Shown here piece by piece: positions 7,398 through 12,332 of a stretch of DNA of 12,332 nt. The stretch is taken from NCBI GenBank assembly GCA_045658165.1, contig JAZOUN010000113.1:1-12332 (forward strand), written 5' to 3'. The notes under the pieces are model-generated. The model had not been told where the DNA came from. It made no database searches and worked only from the letters and a program-made list of their open reading frames with translations. Position 1 is the stretch's first letter, and each line of letters starts with the position of its first letter. A program made the position numbers and the translations under genes. The stretch is from UBA1081 sp045658165 (GTDB lineage Bacteria > Bacillota > Clostridia > Oscillospirales > Acutalibacteraceae).

Positions 7398-7412
7398 TCG
7401 GCAAAGTGCCGA
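7398..7412. other. Palindrome between divergent promoters
   Basis: TCGGCA and TGCCGA are a perfect 6-bp inverted repeat around AAG. It lies just upstream of the plus-strand -35 (7429-7434) and about 60 bp from the minus-strand -35. It could be an operator or a chance hairpin; no regulator gene is adjacent. Confidence 0.35.
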
Positions 7413-7428
7413 AAATTGTCTGTCTGTA

Positions 7429-7457
7429 TTGCTTTTGAGAAAAACTTGTGATAGAAT
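7429..7457 (+). promoter_or_regulatory. Sigma-A promoter for the metallophosphoesterase gene
   Basis: TTGCTT (7429-7434), a 17-nt spacer and TAGAAT (7452-7457) with an extended -10 TG at 7449-7450. Transcription would begin near 7464, which excludes the upstream in-frame TTG at 7429 as the translation start and supports the ATG at 7492. Confidence 0.7.
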
Positions 7458-7491
7458 CAGAATGATTTTGTTTTACAGGAGTATTGACTTT

Positions 7492-8901
7492 ATGTATAAA
7501 ATAGCAATGGTTGCCGATCTTCATCATTTTTCAGAAAAACTGTCAGACGGCGGCAAAGCATATCATCTCAGAGCATCTTCAGATCAGAAATGTCTTATGG
7601 AATCAGGTGCGATAATAGACGCAGCTTTTGACCAGATTGCAGCCGGCGATTGTGATCTTGTAATTATCGCAGGTGACGTTTCCAACGACGGTGAAAGAGT
7701 CTCACATGAAGAGGTTTATGAAAAAATCAGAAAACTTTCCGAAAAGAAAAAGACATTTGTGATTTTCTCAACACATGACTGGTGCTGCGACGGCAATGCA
7801 AGACGTTATCAGGGTGCCGAAGTTCTTCACGATGTTCCCACAATGACACCTCCCGAACTCAGGGAGCTTTACAGGGAATTCGGTGAGGCAGACGCATATG
7901 ATACATATATAAATGAAATCGGTGCAGCTTCTTATGCTGTCAGAATCGAGGGTAAAGTCCGTTTTATCGGTCTTAACGATGATAAAAACGGTTACGGCTG
8001 TGCAGGTTACTGCGATGAACATTTTGAATGGATACTCAGACATGTAAGGGAAGGCAAGGCAGCAGGTGAAGCTGTTATTGTTATGGAACACCACCTTGTT
8101 ATGCCCAATATTTCATTGCTTATAAATTCAGGTCAGATCATTGCAGACAGAATTGACCGCTGCGAAGCTCTTGCAGATGCCGGTGTGGATTTTGTTGTTG
8201 TAGGTCACTCACATATGCAGAGAAATACAACATATACTTCCAAAAACGGCAATTCATTCACTCAGATAAATGTCGGTGCACTCTGCGGACATCCTGCGCC
8301 CATAACCATGCTCACTGTTACTGATGATGAATTCAGAATAGATGTTGATCATGTAAAAAAATTCACATACAACGGTGAAGAGCACACAACAGAATATATA
8401 ACAGAACATTCAAAGGATCTTCTTCTCGGCATTCTCAGATCAGCAATGAACGATAAAGAAGAATTCCTTGAAAGAGTAAATTCAATAGATCAGCATTTCA
8501 ATCTCGACGGCAAGTACTACAAACCCATTTCCAAAGTTGTAACAAAGCTTATGAAAATGACAGTGGGGCAGGCAGGCAGAATAGTTAACTTCCTCACTTT
8601 CGGTAAAGGCGTAAACAGAAAAGCCGTAAAGCAGATCAAAAATGATAATCTTGTTGAGCATATCATAAACATATTCCTTAGTGTATTTGACGGTTCTGCA
8701 AAAAAATATTCGGTTGATGATCCTGTTTATATAATTGTTAAGGATGTGGCATCACTTCCTGCAAGAATAAGCAGAGTTCTGCCGATAAAGGCACTCAGAA
8801 AAGAAAAGATTCAGAAAATTTTCAGTCAGATCAGTGAGATTGCGGAAGAACTCACAAATCCGTCTCTTCCCGATAATCAGCACGCTGTTATCAGCAGATA
8901 A
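7492..8901 (+). CDS. Calcineurin-like metallophosphoesterase with a variant GNHD motif
   Basis: A 469-residue two-metal phosphoesterase. Visible family motifs are VADLHH (7-12, Asp9 and His11), AGDVSNDGE (60-68, Asp62), EHH (199-201) and VGHSH (237-241, His239 and His241). The usual GNHD motif reads STHD (93-96), so the Asn metal ligand is replaced by Thr, which might reduce or alter activity. The GDxxNDGE stretch followed by SHEE resembles Firmicutes CpdA-like phosphodiesterases, but the substrate is unknown. About 190 residues after the catalytic domain (280-469) contain no motif I recognise. There is no signal peptide. The ATG at 7492 follows AGGAG at 10 nt; an in-frame TTG 21 codons upstream coincides with the promoter -35 and is unlikely. 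The gene is divergent from the CNNM operon and appears monocistronic. Confidence 0.85.
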   Translation: MYKIAMVADLHHFSEKLSDGGKAYHLRASSDQKCLMESGAIIDAAFDQIAAGDCDLVIIAGDVSNDGERVSHEEVYEKIRKLSEKKKTFVIFSTHDWCCDGNARRYQGAEVLHDVPTMTPPELRELYREFGEADAYDTYINEIGAASYAVRIEGKVRFIGLNDDKNGYGCAGYCDEHFEWILRHVREGKAAGEAVIVMEHHLVMPNISLLINSGQIIADRIDRCEALADAGVDFVVVGHSHMQRNTTYTSKNGNSFTQINVGALCGHPAPITMLTVTDDEFRIDVDHVKKFTYNGEEHTTEYITEHSKDLLLGILRSAMNDKEEFLERVNSIDQHFNLDGKYYKPISKVVTKLMKMTVGQAGRIVNFLTFGKGVNRKAVKQIKNDNLVEHIINIFLSVFDGSAKKYSVDDPVYIIVKDVASLPARISRVLPIKALRKEKIQKIFSQISEIAEELTNPSLPDNQHAVISR

Positions 8902-8972
8902 AAAACGGACTGAAAACAGATTATTACAAGGCTACAGAAATAACTCCTCTATTTACCTGCTATAATTCGTAA

Positions 8973-9082
8973 ACTTGTTTCATGCTGTATTCAGACAGCA
9001 GGTGTAATGAAAATTATCACCGTTTTGAAAATACGAAGTAAAATTTTGTGTAAAAAGGAGCTTGAAAAAGTTCCTTTTTTTA
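8973..9082 (+). ncRNA. Candidate small structured RNA
   Basis: An extended -10 (TGCTATAAT, 8958-8966, with no good -35) would start a transcript near 8973. It would contain the hairpin TGCTGT/ACAGCA (8983-9000) and, directly after it, a stem GGTGTAAT/ATTATCACC with a single bulged T and a GAAA tetraloop (9001-9021). It would end at a strong terminator (9052-9082). An alternative pairing of TTTCAT (8978-8983) with ATGAAA (9007-9012) competes with the second stem. It matches no RNA family I recognise. It may instead be the 3' untranslated region of the phosphoesterase mRNA. Confidence 0.3.
9052..9082 (+). terminator. Intrinsic terminator downstream of the phosphoesterase gene
   Basis: AAAAAGGAGCTT (9052-9063) pairs with AAGTTCCTTTTT (9068-9079) around a GAAA loop, with one G-U pair, and is followed by further T. 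The A-run on the 5' side would allow termination on both strands, but the nearest minus-strand gene is far away. Confidence 0.85.
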
Positions 9083-9170
9083 CTTTTTGTACATAAAAAT
9101 GCAATTGTCAGAGTGCTGATTGATGTATAACGTTGAATTTTATTTTCAGGGTGTTATTTCGTTTTTGTTA

Positions 9171-9179
9171 TGATATAAT
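9171..9179 (+). promoter_or_regulatory. Extended -10 promoter for the oadB-like operon
   Basis: TGATATAAT is an extended -10 (TGnTATAAT) located about 40 bp before the start codon. At 17 nt upstream the -35 region reads GTGTTA, which is weak, so the extended -10 probably carries recognition. Confidence 0.6.
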
Positions 9180-9220
9180 ATCCTGGAAATAAAAAAATTA
9201 AATGAACGGAGGCAAAAAAA

Positions 9221-10321
9221 ATGGATGTTCTTTTACAAACCATTCAGGCAATCAACATAGGTCACATCATCATGTGGGCTATCGGCGGTATTCTCATTTA
9301 CCTTGCAATCAAAAAGGAAATGGAACCCTCACTTCTTCTTCCCATGGGTTTTGGTGCAATTCTTGTCAACCTTCCTCTTTCAGGTGCCCAGGGTGTTATC
9401 GATCACATTTTTGAAATCGGTATCAACAATCACGAGCTTATGCCCCTTGTACTTTTTATCGGTATCGGTGCGATGATTGACTTTGAACCCCTGCTTTCAG
9501 ATCCGAAACTTATGTTGTTCGGTGCTGCAGCACAGTTCGGTATTTTCTTCACAATGTTCCTTGCAACACTTTTCGGTTTCGATGTTCACGATGCAGCATC
9601 AGTTGCTATCATTGGTGCGGCAGACGGTCCCACATCAATTTTCGTTGCACAGACACTCAATTCAAGCTACACAGCGGCTATTATGGTTGCGGCATATTCA
9701 TACATGGCTCTTGTACCCATTGTTCAGCCTCCCATTATCAAGCTCTGTACAACAAAGAAAGAGCGTCTTATCAGAATGAAGAACACAAAGAAAAAGGTAT
9801 CAAAGACAACAAAGATCCTTTTCCCCATTGTTGTTACAATCCTTGTAGGCCTTGTAGCACCTGACGCTGTTGCTCTTATCGGTTTCCTTATGTTCGGTAA
9901 CCTTATCAGAGAATGCGGTGTTCTCAACTCACTTTCAGAAACAGCACAGAAGGTTCTTGCAAACCTTATTACAATCTTCCTTGGTATCACAATTGCTTCA
10001 AGAATGACTGCTGCGGAATTCCTCCGTGTTGAAACAATCATCATCATGCTTCTCGGTCTTGTTGCATTCGTATTTGATACATTCGGCGGTGTTATGCTTG
10101 CAAAACTTATGAACCTCTTCCTTAAAGAGGGTAACAAGATTAACCCCATGATCGGTGCTGCAGGTATTTCAGCGTTCCCCATGTCATCACGTGTTGTTAA
10201 TAAAATGGGTCTTGAAGAAGATAAGACAAACTTCCTGCTCATGCACGCTGTCGGTGTTAACGTATCCGGTCAGGTTGCTTCAGTTATAGCAGGCGGACTT
10301 ATTCTCGCATTTGTCAAGTAA
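9221..10321 (+). CDS. Sodium ion-translocating decarboxylase beta subunit (OadB/MmdB/GcdB family)
   Basis: A 366-residue polytopic membrane protein that couples decarboxylation of a carboxybiotin-bound substrate to sodium export. Landmarks are the LFIGIGAMIDFEPLL stretch (78-92), IIGAADGPTSIFVA (130-143) with Asp135 in the position of the essential GADGP aspartate, AAYSYMALVPIVQPP (157-171), and NPMIGAAGISAFPMSSR (308-324), whose Asn308, Gly312, Ser317 and Arg324 keep the spacing of functional residues described for Klebsiella OadB. The usual HAMGPNVAG reads HAVGVNVSG (342-350), a Pro-to-Val change. The ATG follows GGAGG at 8 nt. It is the first gene of a two-gene operon; no carboxyltransferase or biotin carrier is nearby, so whether it serves oxaloacetate, methylmalonyl-CoA or glutaconyl-CoA cannot be told. 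Confidence 0.94.
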   Translation: MDVLLQTIQAINIGHIIMWAIGGILIYLAIKKEMEPSLLLPMGFGAILVNLPLSGAQGVIDHIFEIGINNHELMPLVLFIGIGAMIDFEPLLSDPKLMLFGAAAQFGIFFTMFLATLFGFDVHDAASVAIIGAADGPTSIFVAQTLNSSYTAAIMVAAYSYMALVPIVQPPIIKLCTTKKERLIRMKNTKKKVSKTTKILFPIVVTILVGLVAPDAVALIGFLMFGNLIRECGVLNSLSETAQKVLANLITIFLGITIASRMTAAEFLRVETIIIMLLGLVAFVFDTFGGVMLAKLMNLFLKEGNKINPMIGAAGISAFPMSSRVVNKMGLEEDKTNFLLMHAVGVNVSGQVASVIAGGLILAFVK

Positions 10322-10333
10322 GGAGGTTTTACA

Positions 10334-10639
10334 ATGGAATTCGAATCAATGAGTAATGTTCTTGAAGAAGTTTCAGGTGAAGCTGTCTCCGAAATGGTAA
10401 GTGAAGTTGCATCAGAAGTATCTGCTTCTTCAGGTTTTATCGGTACATTCTTTACAGATTTCGCTTCAGATTTTGTAGCTTTCTTCAGCAATATAGGTGA
10501 AATCAATGCGGACTCCGTAATCGAAGTTCTTAAAATTATGGGACTCGGTATGGTAGGTATCTTCGGTGTTACAGGAATTATCATTCTTATAGTTTCACTT
10601 CTTAACAACGCAGGTACAAAGAAAAAGGATAAAGAATAA
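10334..10639 (+). CDS. OadG-like small membrane subunit with long N-terminal extension
   Basis: A 101-residue protein with one transmembrane helix (about 68-90) starting from LKIMGLGMVGIFGV, which resembles the opening of the OadG gamma subunit family (LxLMLLGMGxVF), and a Lys-rich cytoplasmic tail (AGTKKKDKE). In the decarboxylase complex this subunit helps assembly of the beta subunit with the carboxyltransferase. Unlike typical OadG, whose helix is at the very N-terminus, about 60 residues precede the helix here, including a Glu/Ser/Val-rich stretch (8-33) with repeating VSE units and a Phe-rich segment (35-52). The ATG follows AGGAGG directly after the oadB-like stop (12 nt gap), so it is co-transcribed. 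The family call rests on the helix, context and size; alternative start at residue 6 is possible. Confidence 0.75.
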   Translation: MEFESMSNVLEEVSGEAVSEMVSEVASEVSASSGFIGTFFTDFASDFVAFFSNIGEINADSVIEVLKIMGLGMVGIFGVTGIIILIVSLLNNAGTKKKDKE

Positions 10640-10654
10640 TTATCATTTTTTTGC

Positions 10655-10692
10655 AAAAAAAAATTACCGGATGTTTACATCCGGTTTTTTTT
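10655..10692. terminator. Bidirectional intrinsic terminator between convergent genes
   Basis: ACCGGATG (10666-10673) pairs with CATCCGGT (10678-10685) around a TTTA loop. Eight T follow on the plus strand and nine A precede it, so it serves both the oadB-oadG operon and the cyclophilin gene on the minus strand, whose stop lies at 10697. Confidence 0.9.
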
Positions 10693-10696
10693 GTTA

Positions 10697-11167
10697 TCAG
10701 AACAATTCAACTTTTTTCATTACCTGATCTTCAAGGGGCTTGTCCATTGCGTTTGTAGCAACAGAAGCAATTTCATCAACAACTTCAATACCCTTTGTAA
10801 CCTTACCGAAAGCTGCGTAGTTTCCGTCAAGGAAAGCTGCATCTTCGTGGCAGATGAAGAACTGTGATGATGCTGAGTTGGGATTCTGTGAACGTGCCAT
10901 TGAAATAACGCCTCTTGTGTGAGAAAGCTTGTTGGGCACACCGTTTGCAAGGAATTCACCTTTGATCTGTTCATCTGAACCGCTGTAACCTGTTCCTGTG
11001 GGGTCACCGCCCTGAATCATGAAACCGCTTATAACACGGTGGAAAATAAGACCGTTGTAAAAACCTTCCGAAACGAGCTTTTCAAAGTTCTTAACAGTAA
11101 TGGGAGCAACATCTGCGTAAAGTTCAAGTTCAATAATGCCGCCGTTTGCCATTTCTATTCTTACCAT
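10697..11167 (-). CDS. Cyclophilin-type peptidyl-prolyl cis-trans isomerase
   Basis: A 156-residue single-domain cyclophilin that catalyses cis-trans isomerisation of proline peptide bonds in the cytoplasm. The signature is FHRVISGFMIQGGDPTGTG (42-60) with catalytic Arg44, followed by GVISMARSQNPNSASSQFFI (86-105) and FLDGNYAAFGKV (112-123). The pattern and length are those of bacterial PpiA/PpiB proteins without signal peptide. The position taken by the drug-binding Trp of human CypA is not Trp here, as in many bacterial members. The ATG follows AAAGGAG at 10 nt; an earlier ATG in the spacer is out of frame. It appears monocistronic, with its own promoter and a bidirectional terminator. Confidence 0.95.
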   Translation of the reverse strand: MVRIEMANGGIIELELYADVAPITVKNFEKLVSEGFYNGLIFHRVISGFMIQGGDPTGTGYSGSDEQIKGEFLANGVPNKLSHTRGVISMARSQNPNSASSQFFICHEDAAFLDGNYAAFGKVTKGIEVVDEIASVATNAMDKPLEDQVMKKVELF

Positions 11168-11198
11168 TTTTCATAATCTCCTTTTTGCTTTTTCATTC

Positions 11199-11227
11199 AG
11201 TATATCATAAAACGACATGAAAATGAA
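11199..11227 (-). promoter_or_regulatory. Promoter of the cyclophilin gene
   Basis: TATACT (11199-11204, minus strand) carries an extended TG two bases upstream. A weak -35, TTCATT (11222-11227), lies 17 nt further. Transcription would start about 25 nt before the cyclophilin ATG. Confidence 0.6.
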
Positions 11228-11302
11228 ATATATTGTTTAAAAATTTGTAACAATTTTTTGCATAAAACTATATATTTTTTGTTTAAAAAGATAAAAAAGC
11301 TG

Positions 11303-11331
11303 TTGAATTTTTTTTCTGAGTGTGTTACAAT
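11303..11331 (+). promoter_or_regulatory. Sigma-A promoter of the EF-G-like gene
   Basis: TTGAAT (11303-11308), a 17-nt spacer and TACAAT (11326-11331) with an extended TG at 11323-11324. It gives a leader of about 73 nt before the TTG start. Confidence 0.75.
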
Positions 11332-11352
11332 GAACGTGTTGTAATAAAAAAA

Positions 11353-11397
11353 TTATGCTCAAGTCGATTTTTTTGTACATTTCGACAAAAGGCATAA
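11353..11397 (+). promoter_or_regulatory. Structured leader next to the ribosome binding site of the EF-G-like gene
   Basis: TTATGCT (11353-11359) pairs with GGCATAA (11391-11397), allowing one U-G pair, and inside it GTCGA (11363-11367) pairs with TCGAC (11382-11386). The outer stem ends where the AGGGAGG site (11397-11403) begins. It could modulate access to that site. The pairing is visible; the role is inference. Confidence 0.4.
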
Positions 11398-11411
11398 GGG
11401 AGGCAAACACA

Positions 11412-12332
11412 TTGAAAACTTACAGTTCAGACAAAATCAGAAATATTGTTATAGCAGGTCGTGGCGGCAGAGGTAAGACAACTCTTGCTGAAGCTATGCT
11501 TTATCTTGCAGGTGCAACAGACAGACTCGGTCGTGTTCTTGACGGCAATACTGTAATGGACTATGACGCAGAAGAAAAGAGAAGAAAGTCTTCTGTTCAG
11601 ACAGCAGTTGCTCCTATCGAATGGCTTGATGCTAAAATCAACATTCTCGACACACCCGGTTCTTTCGACTTTGCAGGCGGCGTTGCAGAAGGTATGCGTG
11701 CAGCAGGTACAGCTCTTATCGTTCTTCAGTCAGGCGGTGGTGTAGACGTAGGTGCAGAAAAGGCATACAAAACAGCTATCAAGCACGGTAAATCTGTTAT
11801 GTTCGTAGTTTCAAAGTGTGACGATGAAAACGGACATTTCTTCCAGACATTTGATTCACTCAAGGAAGTTTACGGCACACCCTGCTGTCCCGTTGTTGTT
11901 CCTCATATTATTGACGGTAAAGTTGATTGTTACATAGATTTCGCAACAGGTAAGGCTTATTCTTATAAAGACGGCAAGAAGACAGAAGTTCCCGTTCCCG
12001 AAGGTGAAAAGATCGACAGAATGAGAAACGAACTTCTTGAAGCTGTTGCTACAACAGACGACGAGCTTATGGAAAAATTCTTCGGCGGTGAAGAATTCAC
12101 ACAGGAAGAAATCTACAACGGTCTTTCAGCAGGTATCACAGACGGTTCTGTTTACCCCATCTTCGCTCTTTCAGGTTACACAACAGAAGCTGTTGACCTC
12201 CTTCTTGATTCTATCGCTAACTTTGCTCCTTCTGCAGCTGCAAAGACAGGCGAAGGCGACTTCAAGTGCGATCCCGAAGGCCATCTCGCAGCTATCTGCT
12301 TCAAGTCAGTTGCTGACCCCTTCGTTGGTAAG
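11412..12332 (+). CDS. EF-G paralogue (FusA2-type translational GTPase), partial
   Basis: The 307 visible residues are the GTPase domain and the start of domain II of an elongation factor G-like protein. G1 is GRGGRGKT (16-23), the switch II motif is DTPGSFDF (80-87), and the G4 position reads SKCD (134-137) instead of NKxD. FKSVADPFVGK (297-307) is the characteristic EF-G domain II opening. The catalytic His of DTPGHxDF is Ser84 here. Both changes are typical of secondary EF-G copies and not of the main FusA, so a standard translocase role is doubtful. The TTG start at 11412-11414 follows GGGAGG at 8 nt; no in-frame ATG is near. Full-length homologues have about 690 residues, so more than half lies outside the window. 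The gene has its own promoter and a structured leader. Confidence 0.9.
   Translation, partial: MKTYSSDKIRNIVIAGRGGRGKTTLAEAMLYLAGATDRLGRVLDGNTVMDYDAEEKRRKSSVQTAVAPIEWLDAKINILDTPGSFDFAGGVAEGMRAAGTALIVLQSGGGVDVGAEKAYKTAIKHGKSVMFVVSKCDDENGHFFQTFDSLKEVYGTPCCPVVVPHIIDGKVDCYIDFATGKAYSYKDGKKTEVPVPEGEKIDRMRNELLEAVATTDDELMEKFFGGEEFTQEEIYNGLSAGITDGSVYPIFALSGYTTEAVDLLLDSIANFAPSAAAKTGEGDFKCDPEGHLAAICFKSVADPFVGK

Larger units (their letters stand above)
8902..9220 (+). other. Long intergenic region with hairpins, terminator and promoter
   Basis: These 319 bp hold no convincing gene. They contain an extended -10 (8958-8966), two hairpins (8983-9000 and 9001-9021), an intrinsic terminator (9052-9082) and the oadB-like promoter (9171-9179). 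AAAACGG (8902-8908) and CCGTTTT (9020-9026) could close the structured part. The stretch 9083-9170 is AT-rich and shows nothing identifiable. Confidence 0.6.

Noticed and set aside
7429..7491. Longer start (TTG) for the metallophosphoesterase
   Set aside because: The TTG coincides with the promoter -35, the added residues do not match the family, and the ATG at 7492 has a proper ribosome binding site.
8902..9082. Known riboswitch controlling the oadB-like gene
   Set aside because: No known aptamer pattern is recognised, and a separate promoter after the terminator explains oadB expression.
9007..9096. Small frame of 29 codons in the intergenic region
   Set aside because: It has no good ribosome binding site and runs through the terminator hairpin.
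9202..9414. Frame starting just before the oadB-like gene
   Set aside because: It is out of frame with the clear OadB protein and its ATG lies upstream of the GGAGG site used by that gene.

Overview
The window looks like a chromosomal stretch from an anaerobic Clostridia bacterium, most likely an Oscillospirales/Ruminococcaceae-type gut or rumen organism. The reasons are AT-rich intergenic regions with clear sigma-A promoters, strong GGAGG ribosome binding sites, frequent TTG starts (three of ten genes), and the gene families present: a split transketolase, a sodium-pump decarboxylase beta subunit and a second EF-G-like GTPase. This placement is inferred from style and was not tested by any search. 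No rRNA, tRNA, phage or CRISPR is visible.

Layout. (1) Positions 1-2908, minus strand: an operon with its own promoter (2880-2908). It encodes a duplicated SCP2-like protein, a class III PLP aminotransferase and the N-terminal half of a split transketolase, which runs off the left edge. A MITE-like repeat with terminal inverted repeats and hairpins (626-815) lies between the last two genes and includes the aminotransferase stop codon. (2) Positions 2976-7336, minus strand: a second operon, CBS-domain/CNNM membrane protein, then lgt, folD and a ChbG/HpnK-type deacetylase. It runs from a perfect-consensus promoter (7308-7336) to an intrinsic terminator (2976-3002). (3) Positions 7429-9082, plus strand: a divergent metallophosphoesterase gene, followed by a structured intergenic region that may encode a small RNA and ends in an intrinsic terminator. 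(4) Positions 9171-10692, plus strand: an OadB-type sodium pump subunit and a small OadG-like membrane protein, ending at a bidirectional terminator. (5) Positions 10697-11227, minus strand: a cyclophilin peptidyl-prolyl isomerase with its own promoter. (6) Positions 11303-12332, plus strand: an EF-G paralogue, cut by the right edge, with a structured leader next to its ribosome binding site.

How the genes may work together. The CBS-lgt-folD-chbG operon is a mixed housekeeping unit (ion transport, lipoprotein lipidation, one-carbon metabolism, sugar deacetylation). The oadB-oadG pair would form the membrane part of a sodium-translocating decarboxylase, but no carboxyltransferase or biotin carrier is in view. 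The SCP2-like/aminotransferase/transketolase operon is the least explained part: its gene content suggests amination and two-carbon transfer on a keto-sugar-like or lipid-linked substrate, but no known pathway is recognised. The EF-G paralogue lacks the usual catalytic histidine and has an altered NKxD motif, so it may not act as a normal translocase GTPase.
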